Positions 28,978 to 37,063 of a DNA stretch of 64,000 nt are shown here, piece after piece. The notes below the pieces were generated by a model. That model saw only the letters and a list, made by a program, of their open reading frames with translations, made no database searches and was not told the origin of the DNA. This stretch comes from Eoetvoesiella caeni (lineage in GTDB: Bacteria; Pseudomonadota; Gammaproteobacteria; Burkholderiales; Burkholderiaceae_B). The DNA is taken from contig NZ_QNRQ01000005.1 in the NCBI RefSeq assembly GCF_003315175.1, positions 241,757-305,756 of the forward strand, in the 5' to 3' direction. The first letter of the stretch is position 1; every line of letters starts with the position of its first letter. The position numbers were made by a program, and so were the translations under genes.

Positions 28978-30893
28978 CGCAATGCCGCGCGCCGCCGGCG
29001 CATGCGCCGGTATGTCGTGAAGCTAAGGTGGCGGCGCAAGCGGCGCCCTTCCCTTAGCCTGCGTCCATGGGCCGAAAGCAAATCGCCGCGGGTCAACATG
29101 CCCAGCACACGCCCCGGCTGGGACGGATCCACGACCAGCAAGCGCCCGACGTTCTCGACCACCATGTGGTCGGCCGCCTCGCGCAATGTATGCTGCACCG
29201 TTACCGCAATGGGTGGGCGCTTGATCAACTCGCCCAGCGTGGCCGACGGCAAGTGCGCCGGATCGAAGAAGGTACGCCGGGTAAGCACTCCCAGAGCGCG
29301 CCCCGCCGCGTCCATGACCGGATAACCTTGATGCTGGCTCTCGGGCCGGCCCTGCGCGATCCAGGCCTGGACCTGCGCCAGGGTTTGCGAGGCGCTCAAA
29401 GTAACCACATGGGTCTCGCATACGTCGCCCACCAGCACTCTTTCCAGATAGTCGGCCTTGTATTCCGACGGCACACGCACTCCGCGCCGGACGATTTTCT
29501 CGGTCATGATGGTATTGCGCATAAGCACCGCCGAGACCAGGTATGCCGCGGTGCAGGCGCCCAGCAACGGCAATAAGCCGGCCGGCTGGCCGGTGGTCTC
29601 GAACGCAAAAATCACGGTCGTGAAGAGCGCGCGCGAGGCGCCGGCAAAAATTGCCGCCATGCCAACCAGCGCAGCGATGCGAGGATCAATTCCCAGACCA
29701 GGAAAATAAAGGCTCAGGCCAATTCCAGCCATGGCTCCAAGAGCCCCGCCTATGGTGAACAGAGGTGCAAGCGTCCCGCCTGAAGTGCCGCTGCTCAGCG
29801 AGACCGACCATGAAATGAACTTCATGACGCACAAGAAAGCCAGCGCGCCGAAAGTCAGGCGGCCATTAAGAATGTCTTCGATATTGGTGTAGCCAACGCC
29901 CAGCGTAAGCGGCGCAAAATACCCCACTATGCCCACCACCACCGCGCCAATGGCGGGCCACCACATCCAGTGCACGGGAAGCTTCTCGAAGGCGTCTTCG
30001 ATACCGTAGACGGCGTGCGTAACGCCTACGCTGATCAAGCCCAGCAACGCTCCGATCGCCACATACAAAGCCAGCGCCACGCCACCCGGCGCAACCAGTG
30101 TGTCCATCAAGAAAACCGGTGTCGTTCCCATCAACAAATAGCGCATGCCCGTGGCCACCACGCAAGCCAGCGCAACGGGAATCAAAGAGCGCGGCCGCAG
30201 CTCGAACAACAAAAGCTCCACCGCCAGGGCAACCGCCGCTATCGGCGCGGAAAAAATGGCCGCCATGCCGGCCGCCGCACCTGCGGCCAGCAAGACTTTG
30301 CGTTCGCTGGCGGTAACGCGCAAGAACTGGCCCACCATCGAACCGAGCGCGCCGCCCGTGGCAATGATCGGCCCTTCGGCACCGAAGGGCCCGCCAGTAC
30401 CGATGACAATGGCCGAAGAGATGGGCTTGAGGAAGGTAATGCGGGTGGGAATGCGCGACTCGTTCTGCAGCACCTGCTCCATTGCCTCGGGAATGCCATG
30501 GCCGCGAATGGCTCGCGAGCCCCAGCGCGCCATCAGGCCGGCGATCAAGCCGCCTATGACTGGAATCAGGATCACCCAGGCGCCCAGGTGCGGCACCGCT
30601 TCGGCAGGCGCCGAAAATTCGGTCGACCAGCGGCCGTAGAAAGCCAGGTTGGTAATCAGGCCTATCAAGACCATCAACACCTTGGCGATAAGCCCGGCGG
30701 CGGCACCCAGGACCATGGATATTCCGATAATGCGCAAGACCCGCCTGTCAATCAAGGTCGAACGCCTTGGCATGCGGGCCGCATCCAGGCTCAGGCTAAG
30801 CTCGGGAGCCACAGGCAGCCCATCTGTACTGCCTTCGGTGCGCACACCACTATGGGCCGCTTCGGAAAATGGGTCTGACTCGGTTGTCGGCAC
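28974..30893 (-). CDS. ClC-family chloride channel/antiporter with CBS domains
   Basis: 639-aa ClC protein. An ~50-residue hydrophilic N-terminus, then ~11 membrane segments with the ClC motifs in order: GHGIPEAMEQ (usual GSGIP), GPFGAEGP (usual GKEGP, gating Glu kept, the Lys/Arg replaced by Ala), and GTSGGTLAPLFTIGGALG. Two CBS domains follow (~500-625), which regulate ClC proteins by nucleotides in other organisms. Transport mode cannot be decided by sequence. Terminal residues are very basic (RRMRRRRAALR). Confidence 0.9.
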   Translation of the reverse strand: MPTTESDPFSEAAHSGVRTEGSTDGLPVAPELSLSLDAARMPRRSTLIDRRVLRIIGISMVLGAAAGLIAKVLMVLIGLITNLAFYGRWSTEFSAPAEAVPHLGAWVILIPVIGGLIAGLMARWGSRAIRGHGIPEAMEQVLQNESRIPTRITFLKPISSAIVIGTGGPFGAEGPIIATGGALGSMVGQFLRVTASERKVLLAAGAAAGMAAIFSAPIAAVALAVELLLFELRPRSLIPVALACVVATGMRYLLMGTTPVFLMDTLVAPGGVALALYVAIGALLGLISVGVTHAVYGIEDAFEKLPVHWMWWPAIGAVVVGIVGYFAPLTLGVGYTNIEDILNGRLTFGALAFLCVMKFISWSVSLSSGTSGGTLAPLFTIGGALGAMAGIGLSLYFPGLGIDPRIAALVGMAAIFAGASRALFTTVIFAFETTGQPAGLLPLLGACTAAYLVSAVLMRNTIMTEKIVRRGVRVPSEYKADYLERVLVGDVCETHVVTLSASQTLAQVQAWIAQGRPESQHQGYPVMDAAGRALGVLTRRTFFDPAHLPSATLGELIKRPPIAVTVQHTLREAADHMVVENVGRLLVVDPSQPGRVLGMLTRGDLLSAHGRRLREGRRLRRHLSFTTYRRMRRRRAALR

Positions 30894-31003
30894 GGCGCCT
30901 CTGAACGCTGAAAATTTACTTTAGCCAGACATTATGATGGGGTTATGCTTTCAACAAACTTAAAACAGATGCAGGGGCGCGGCGGGCAACCGCCGTAAAA
31001 CGC

Positions 31004-31043
31004 AAAAAAGCCGGGCTCGGCAGGCTTGCGGAGCTCGGCTTTT
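31004..31043 (-). terminator. Intrinsic terminator after the SerA-like gene
   Basis: An 11-12-bp stem (AAAAGCCGGGCTC at the left arm, GAGCTCGGCTTTT at the right, one mismatch) with an 18-base spacer, reading on the minus strand into six T. Located 28 bp after the stop of the dehydrogenase. Confidence 0.75.
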
Positions 31044-31070
31044 GAACGACAGGCCAGGCCTGTCACGCGA

Positions 31071-32270
31071 TCAAACGATATCGCAGCGTATGGTAATGGG
31101 ATGCGCCCGCAGCGCTGCCAGGACCTTGGCATCGACCGGGCCTTCCACGTCGGAAATCACATAGCCCACCTGGCCTTTGGTTTGCAATTGCTGGCTGACG
31201 ATGTTCAGGCCGAACTCGGCCACCAGGCTGCTTAGCGTGCCCAAGGCGCCCGGCAAGTTGCGGTGCACGTGCAAAATACGGGCTGCGCCGGCCGCTTCCT
31301 GGTAAGGTATTTCGGGGAAGTTGACCGCCCCTTTGGTCGTCCCGCTAAGCACGAAACGCACCAGCTTCTCGGCCACTTCGCGCCCGATATTCTCTTGTGA
31401 TTCTTGCGTACTGCCGCCGATATGCGGCGTAAGAATCACGTTGCGCATGCCGATCAGCGGGCTTTTCAAAGGCTCGTCGCGCCCTTTGGGTTCGGTCGGG
31501 AAAACGTCAATGGCTGCGCCCGACAAATGGCCCGACTTCAGGGCATCGTGCAGCGCGTCGATGTCCACCACCGTACCGCGCGACGCATTGATAAGGATGG
31601 CACCGGGCTTCATGGCGGCGATCGTCGCCGCGTTCATGATGTCTTTTGTGCCGCGCCCGCCGGGAACGTGCAGCGTAACCACATCGGACTGCCCCAGCAA
31701 TTGCGCAAGCGTGGTGCAGGCCCGGGCGTTGCCCAGCGGCAGCTTGGCTTCGATGTCGTGAAAGACCACGCGCATGCCGGCGGCTTCGGCCAAGGTGCCG
31801 ACCTGAGAGCCGATATTGCCGTACCCGATGATACCCAGCGTCTTGCCCCGGGTTTCGAACGCCCCATCGGCCGTCTTGTCCCAGAACCCATGGTGGACAC
31901 GATCGTTTTTTTCAGGGATGCGGCGCAACAACAGTATGGACTGGCCCAATACCATTTCAGCCACCGAACGCGTATTGGAAAACGGCGCATTGAATACCGG
32001 CACCCCCCGCAGCATGGCCGTTTCCAGATCGACCTGGTTGGTTCCGATGCAAAAGCAGCCCACCGCGCGCAAGTCCGGCAACTGGGACAAAAGCGCCGCA
32101 TCCAGGTGTGTACGCGACCGGATCCCCACCAACTGTGCGCCCTTCATGGCTTCAAGCAGCGATTCAGGCGGCAACGCCGAAGCATGGGCCACGATATCGT
32201 TCAGGCCCGCCGCGGCAAATACTTCGTGGGCACTTGGATGAATATTCTCAAACAGGACAATACGAGTCAT
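31071..32270 (-). CDS. serA: D-3-phosphoglycerate dehydrogenase-like (SerA family)
   Basis: 399-aa D-isomer 2-hydroxyacid dehydrogenase with a C-terminal ACT-like domain. The catalytic domain is followed by the Rossmann motif LGIIGYGNIGSQVG, HVPGGRGTKDIMNA, ASRGTVVDIDAL and HIGGSTQESQENIG. ACT residues ~325-399 end in VRCDIV-like strands. Oxidises 3-phosphoglycerate for serine synthesis. Start at 32270 (GGAAGG upstream) rather than the 8-residue-longer alternative. Confidence 0.9.
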   Translation of the reverse strand: MTRIVLFENIHPSAHEVFAAAGLNDIVAHASALPPESLLEAMKGAQLVGIRSRTHLDAALLSQLPDLRAVGCFCIGTNQVDLETAMLRGVPVFNAPFSNTRSVAEMVLGQSILLLRRIPEKNDRVHHGFWDKTADGAFETRGKTLGIIGYGNIGSQVGTLAEAAGMRVVFHDIEAKLPLGNARACTTLAQLLGQSDVVTLHVPGGRGTKDIMNAATIAAMKPGAILINASRGTVVDIDALHDALKSGHLSGAAIDVFPTEPKGRDEPLKSPLIGMRNVILTPHIGGSTQESQENIGREVAEKLVRFVLSGTTKGAVNFPEIPYQEAAGAARILHVHRNLPGALGTLSSLVAEFGLNIVSQQLQTKGQVGYVISDVEGPVDAKVLAALRAHPITIRCDIV

Positions 32271-32319
32271 AACGCCTTCCAATGCAAACATCAAAAGGCT
32301 TATTGTGACTCATTCAGGT

Positions 32320-32336
32320 AAAAAGCGCCCTGGCGC
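32320..32336 (-). terminator. Putative intrinsic terminator after the deaminase gene
   Basis: On the minus strand GCGCC-AG-GGCGC is followed by five T, 33 bp after the stop of the deaminase and before the SerA-like start. Short stem, so moderate confidence. Confidence 0.45.
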
Positions 32337-32369
32337 CCCTTCACGAGAAAGGGGTTTCTCTTCCTGTTC

Positions 32370-33089
32370 CTAATAAGGGTGGCGGTCTTTCTTGGCCATC
32401 CAGGCATCGTAGGCTTTCAGCCCGACATCCCGTTCGAAGTTTGGGGTGACGGCGATGCGTCTTTCATCCCAGGGCTTGGCAAAATCTTCGTATTGGAAGG
32501 CATCATCAAAGCCGATCTTGCTGGTGTCTTTCAAGCTGGCCGCGAAGTAGACATGGTCGATGCGAGCCCAATAGATGGCGCTCATGCACATCGGGCAGGG
32601 GGCGCCGTTGATGTATATCTCGCAGCCTTTAAGCATGCGTGCGCGCTCGGATACGGGGTCGGGCGAGCCAGCTTCCCGGGGAATCATCTCAAGAATGGTG
32701 CCCGCGCCGTAATCGCTGCCTAGCAGCGCCTTGGGATTGAGCCGGGCCGATGCGTCCATGATGGCCGTGATTTCGGCGTGAAATACAGGGATGCCGGTCA
32801 AGAGCACACGGTTCTGGCCACGCCCGATGATTTCCCCGTCTTTGACAATAACAGCCCCAAACGGTCCGCCCCAGCCTTTTTCGACGGACTCGATCGCCAG
32901 GCGCGTGGCTTCTTCCATAAACTTGCGCTTGCCTGGGTCTGTTGTGACTTTGATTGACGATTTGGACTCCGCCGCACTTGCCAGGTCGATTGACATGATC
33001 GATGCGGCAGCCAGCGTTCCGGCTAAAGTGCGTGTCAGGAATTTGCGCCGGTCGATGTGTTGGGAACAATTGCAGTCTGCTGGAAGCAT
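32370..33089 (-). CDS. Tat-exported guanine-deaminase-like nucleobase deaminase
   Basis: 239-aa cytidine/deoxycytidylate-deaminase superfamily protein closest in pattern to GuaD. Residues 1-40 contain a Tat signal: RRKFLTRTLAG at 14 onward, a hydrophobic stretch and ASAA near the cleavage point. The Zn motifs are His104-Ala-Glu106 and PCPMC (Cys165, Cys168); a GFDDAFQYEDFAKPWDERRIAV tail matches GuaD. GuaD enzymes are normally cytosolic, so export is unusual. Substrate unproven. Confidence 0.82.
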   Translation of the reverse strand: MLPADCNCSQHIDRRKFLTRTLAGTLAAASIMSIDLASAAESKSSIKVTTDPGKRKFMEEATRLAIESVEKGWGGPFGAVIVKDGEIIGRGQNRVLLTGIPVFHAEITAIMDASARLNPKALLGSDYGAGTILEMIPREAGSPDPVSERARMLKGCEIYINGAPCPMCMSAIYWARIDHVYFAASLKDTSKIGFDDAFQYEDFAKPWDERRIAVTPNFERDVGLKAYDAWMAKKDRHPY

Positions 33090-33109
33090 GGACTATCTCA
33101 CTTGGATTA

Positions 33110-33130
33110 TTTGTCGCAAAATACGACAAA
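33110..33130. promoter_or_regulatory. Perfect palindrome TTTGTCG-N7-CGACAAA upstream of the deaminase
   Basis: Seven-base arms at 33110-33116 and 33124-33130, 21-41 bp before the minus-strand deaminase start. Size and symmetry suit a GntR-, TetR- or MarR-type operator. The rest of the 298 bp up to the permease start (33388) shows nothing I can name. Confidence 0.5.
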
Positions 33131-33387
33131 AAAATGCTAATTGAGTTTTGTCCGCCCACAAACAGTAATTACCCTTGTACGATGACCATGCTTCGCAATT
33201 AAATTCGAACAATCCGTCGTTCAAAGATACAGCGCCAACCAGCCTAGCCCATCGTTCTCAATAACAGCGCGCTGGACTACAATACGACCCCATTACCACA
33301 ATCAACGGAGACGCGGGACAAGTCCGCCATATCGCCGCCAATGAGCATCCAATTCCCAAGGGCAGCCGCCCTCTCTTCGGCGGCGCC

Positions 33388-34548
33388 ATGACCCAGGCGG
33401 CCGACACCGCTTTCTTTTCCTGGGACACAGGTAGCCGCCCGCACACCTTGACCCTGCGCGGCGCCTGGACGCTGGATAACTATGCCGTGCTTGGGCGGCA
33501 GATCGCAGGCTTTCGCGCCGACAATGCAGGCGCCGACGCGCTATCGTCCGGCCGCATCGACAGCCAGGGCCTGACCGCGCTCGACACAGCCGGCGCCTCG
33601 CGCCTGGTCGAACTGCTCGGCCCCGAACTGACCAAGGCCGCAGTCGGTCCGCAGTCGCCATTGCCGGCAGAGCGCAAAGCGCTATTGCAAACTGTAGCCG
33701 CCGCACAAAGCCACGCAAACACACAAGACGTGCCAGCCAAATCGCCTCTGTTGCTTGAATTGCTGGAACGGATCGGAACAAACATGGAAGGGCTTTGGCG
33801 GCAAAACATCGCCCTGCTCGGTTTCATAGGCCTGACGCTTGAGGCCCTGTTGCGCAATATGGTGCGCCCCGGAAGCTGGCGCATTACCTCCATCGTGGCG
33901 CAGATCGAACAAACCGGGCTGAACGCCGTTCCCATCGTGGCGCTGTTGACCTTCATGGTGGGCGCGGTCATCGCATTTCTTGGGGCGACCGTGCTGGCCG
34001 ACTTCGGCGCCACTATCTACACCGTCAACCTGGTCGCCTTTTCATTTCTGCGGGAGTTTGCCGTTTTGCTCACGGCTATCCTTATGGCCGGACGCACCGC
34101 CAGCGCCTTTACCGCGCAGTTAGGCTCCATGAAGGCCAACGAAGAGATCGATGCGATCCGCATGCTGGGCCTGAACCCTATCGACGTCCTGGTATTGCCG
34201 CGCATACTTGCCTTGCTGGTGTCGATGCCGCTGCTGACCTTTATCGGCATGATCTCCGGGATTCTCGGCGGAGCCCTGGTGTGCGCGCTGGCGCTGGGTA
34301 TTTCGCCCACCATGTTTCTTACCATTTTCCAGGACAGCATCGAACTGCGGCATTTTCTGCTGGGCATGGTCAAGGCTCCGATCTTCGCCTATGTCATCGC
34401 CATCATCGGCTGTATGGAAGGATTCAAGGTCTCGGGCAGCGCGCAATCTGTCGGAGAGCACACGACTTCCGCCGTCGTGCAATCGATTTTCATCGTGATT
34501 CTGCTGGATGCACTGGCAGCGCTTTTCTTCATGGAGATGGGATGGTAG
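33388..34548 (+). CDS. MlaE-like lipid ABC permease with N-terminal STAS domain
   Basis: 386-aa permease of an MCE-type intermembrane lipid transporter. Residues ~15-85 look like a STAS domain (HTLTLRGAWTLDNYAVLGRQIAGF, LTALDTAGASRLVELLG), which in E. coli Mla is the separate protein MlaB; the permease core (~130-386) has the conserved EIDAIRMLGLNPIDVLVLPRI loop. First gene of a four-gene operon; its stop overlaps the ATPase start. Confidence 0.92.
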   Translation: MTQAADTAFFSWDTGSRPHTLTLRGAWTLDNYAVLGRQIAGFRADNAGADALSSGRIDSQGLTALDTAGASRLVELLGPELTKAAVGPQSPLPAERKALLQTVAAAQSHANTQDVPAKSPLLLELLERIGTNMEGLWRQNIALLGFIGLTLEALLRNMVRPGSWRITSIVAQIEQTGLNAVPIVALLTFMVGAVIAFLGATVLADFGATIYTVNLVAFSFLREFAVLLTAILMAGRTASAFTAQLGSMKANEEIDAIRMLGLNPIDVLVLPRILALLVSMPLLTFIGMISGILGGALVCALALGISPTMFLTIFQDSIELRHFLLGMVKAPIFAYVIAIIGCMEGFKVSGSAQSVGEHTTSAVVQSIFIVILLDALAALFFMEMGW

Positions 34549-35351
34549 CCCCCAGCGCCCGCTCCGGCAGCGATGCGATTATCCAGGTGCGCAACCTGAC
34601 CAATCAGTTCGGCGCCCATGTCGTGCACAAGAACCTGAACCTGGACGTCTACCGTGGCGAAATCCTGGGCGTGGTGGGCGGCTCGGGTACCGGCAAGTCC
34701 GTACTGCTGCGCTCCATCGTGGGCTTGCAAAAGCCCGCCCAAGGCACTGTCCATATCTTCGGCCAGGACGCACTGGCGGCTTCGCCCGACCAGCGTTCCG
34801 CAATGGAGCGCCGCTTTGGCGTGCTGTTCCAAAGCGGGGCGTTGTTTTCGTCGTTGACCGTCACCGAAAATATCGCCATGCCTCTTATGGAGCATGCCGG
34901 CATGAGCCGTCCGGAAGCGGAACACCTGGCTGGCTTGAAGATTGCCCTGGCCGGCCTGCGCGCCGAGGCGGGCCAGCAGTATCCAGCCTCGTTGTCCGGC
35001 GGCATGGTCAAGCGCGCCGCCCTGGCCCGCGCTCTGGCGCTGGACCCCGAAATACTCTTCCTGGACGAACCGACCGCCGGCCTCGATCCCATCGGCGCAG
35101 GGGCGTTCGACCAACTGATACTGACCTTGCGCGACGCGCTGGGCCTGACCGTATTCCTCGTCACCCACGACCTCGATACCCTTTACACTATTTGCGACCG
35201 CGTAGCCGTGCTCTCGGATAAAAAAGTTTTAGTGGCCGACACCCTGCAGGTTGTCGAAGCCGCCGACGATGCATGGGTGCACGACTACTTTCACGGGCCG
35301 CGCGGACGCGCCGCCCAAAAAGCCGCCAAACCGGCCCAGGAGTCCAAATAA
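34542..35351 (+). CDS. MlaF-like ABC transporter ATPase
   Basis: 269-aa ABC ATPase driving MCE-type lipid transport. Walker A GGSGTGKS (~residues 46-53), signature SLSGGMVKR, Walker B ILFLDEPTAGLDP, and the H-loop region TVFLVTHDLDT are intact. ATG at 34542 overlaps the permease stop; the stop TAA overlaps the next ATG by one base. Confidence 0.95.
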   Translation: MVAPSARSGSDAIIQVRNLTNQFGAHVVHKNLNLDVYRGEILGVVGGSGTGKSVLLRSIVGLQKPAQGTVHIFGQDALAASPDQRSAMERRFGVLFQSGALFSSLTVTENIAMPLMEHAGMSRPEAEHLAGLKIALAGLRAEAGQQYPASLSGGMVKRAALARALALDPEILFLDEPTAGLDPIGAGAFDQLILTLRDALGLTVFLVTHDLDTLYTICDRVAVLSDKKVLVADTLQVVEAADDAWVHDYFHGPRGRAAQKAAKPAQESK

Positions 35352-36289
35352 TGGAGCCACGCGCTCATCATGTCTTGATCGGCCTATTCACCGTCGCCAT
35401 CGTATGCGCCGCCTTGTTGTTCGCACTATGGCTGGGCAAGTCGTACAAAGACGTTGAATTGCGCTACTACACGGTGATCTTCAACGAAACCGTGCGGGGC
35501 CTGTCACGCGGCAGCGCAGTACAGTACAGCGGCATAAAGGTGGGCGACATCACCGACCTTTCCCTGGATCCGCAAGATCCCCGCAAAGTACGTGCCCATA
35601 TCCGTGTCGAAGGCAATATTCCCATTACGCAAGACACCAAGGCCAAGCTGGCCTTGACGGGCATTACGGGCACGTCCGTCATCGAGCTAAGCGGCGGCAC
35701 GCCCGGCAGCCCGCCGCTGGTGGGCCAGAACGGCAAAGAGCCTGTCATCGTGGCTACGCCTTCGTCGCTGGCCCAGTTGCTTGCCAACGGCGACAACCTG
35801 ATGGCCAACCTATCCGAACTGATCATCAACGCAAAGGCTTTCCTGTCGGCCGAAAACGCACAGCGCCTTGGCAAAACACTGGAATCGCTGCAAGAGGTCG
35901 CCAACGCCATGGCCGGCGAAAAAGACAACGTCGACGCCATGCTCAAGACACTGGCTACGGCCAGCCAGCAAGCCACGACGGCGCTGCGGCAGGCAACCGA
36001 GTTAATGCGCAACACCGACAATCTGGTCAAGAACCAGGGGGCCCGCACCCTGGACAGCGCCCAGCAAGCCATGGCCTCGCTGGAAGAAGCCAGCTCGAAT
36101 ATCAATGAAATACTGCGCAAGAACAAAAGTGCCATCAACGGGGGCATGCAGGGCCTGAACGAAATCGGACCCACCCTGCAAGAGTTGCGCAACACGCTGG
36201 CGTCCATGCGCAATGTCACCCGCCGCCTGGAAGAAAACCCCACAAACTACTTGCTGGGACGAGAAAAAATGCAGGAGTTCCAACCATGA
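35351..36289 (+). CDS. MCE-domain protein, MlaD-like
   Basis: 312-aa periplasmic, membrane-anchored MCE protein. A single N-terminal helix (~8-28) is followed by an MCE domain (~38-115, VRGLSRGSAVQYSGIKVGDI) that forms the lipid channel, then a long coiled-coil-rich C-terminus. It is longer than E. coli MlaD (183 aa), closer to PqiB/plant-type single-MCE forms. Overlaps the lipoprotein gene by 4 bp. Confidence 0.93.
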   Translation: MEPRAHHVLIGLFTVAIVCAALLFALWLGKSYKDVELRYYTVIFNETVRGLSRGSAVQYSGIKVGDITDLSLDPQDPRKVRAHIRVEGNIPITQDTKAKLALTGITGTSVIELSGGTPGSPPLVGQNGKEPVIVATPSSLAQLLANGDNLMANLSELIINAKAFLSAENAQRLGKTLESLQEVANAMAGEKDNVDAMLKTLATASQQATTALRQATELMRNTDNLVKNQGARTLDSAQQAMASLEEASSNINEILRKNKSAINGGMQGLNEIGPTLQELRNTLASMRNVTRRLEENPTNYLLGREKMQEFQP

Positions 36290-36924
36290 CCACCTTGCTA
36301 TCGCCACACATAAGAAAAATCCACCGCCTGGGCCTGGCGGCAGCCGCATTGCTGCTGTCAGCCTGCTCTATATTGCCGCAGTCCGAAACCCTTACCGTCT
36401 ATCAGCTTCCTGCTGCGCAACTCGCGCAGCAAACACCGGCCAAGAAGGAAAACGGTGCGCCTTTGTCGCTGCGCATAGCAACGCCATACAGCAGTCAGAT
36501 GGTCGACAGCGCACGCATACTGGTGGTACCGCAAGGCAGCCAGATCAGTGCATACAGCGGTGTACGCTGGAGCGACCCTGCACCCGTCCTGTTACGCAAC
36601 CGCCTGGCCAGCGCGTTTCGCGCCGATGGGCGCTTCGCCTCCATCAGCCTGGGCAATAGTGCAGGCCCGGACGCCGACTTCGAGCTGGCCGGCGACCTGA
36701 CGGCATTTCAAACCGTCTACGAAAACGGCGCGCCCGCGGTTCATGTCCACTACGACGCTTCCCTGGTGCAATCGTCAAGCAATCGCAGCATCGCCACACG
36801 TAGTTTCGACATCGTTGAGCCTGTGCAGGGCAAGGAAGCGCCCGAGGTCGTCAAGGCTTTCGGCCGCGCAGCCGACCGATTGTCCGCGGAACTGATCGAC
36901 TGGACGCTGCTGCACGGCAAATAA
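36286..36924 (+). CDS. ABC transport auxiliary lipoprotein (PqiC-like)
   Basis: 212-aa outer-membrane lipoprotein of the PqiC/DUF330 group, whose members contact the MCE tunnel at the outer membrane. The lipobox is LLLSACS with the modified Cys at about residue 27; VLLRNRLASAFRADGRF and the C-terminal KAFGRAADRLSAELIDW are typical. Last gene of the operon, which lacks an MlaC-type soluble carrier, so it resembles a Pqi-like architecture with a single MCE protein. Confidence 0.88.
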   Translation: MTTLLSPHIRKIHRLGLAAAALLLSACSILPQSETLTVYQLPAAQLAQQTPAKKENGAPLSLRIATPYSSQMVDSARILVVPQGSQISAYSGVRWSDPAPVLLRNRLASAFRADGRFASISLGNSAGPDADFELAGDLTAFQTVYENGAPAVHVHYDASLVQSSSNRSIATRSFDIVEPVQGKEAPEVVKAFGRAADRLSAELIDWTLLHGK

Positions 36925-37063
36925 CAAGGCGCCCCGCCGACAGCCAAGACATTCAAGCTGAACAGGTACAATCACGCGCAGGCGCCCGGTACCCCTGCGC
37001 CGCAACTTCCTGAAACCAATACGGTGCACGCCGATCTAGCGGCCTGACGCCCGGGATAAACTT

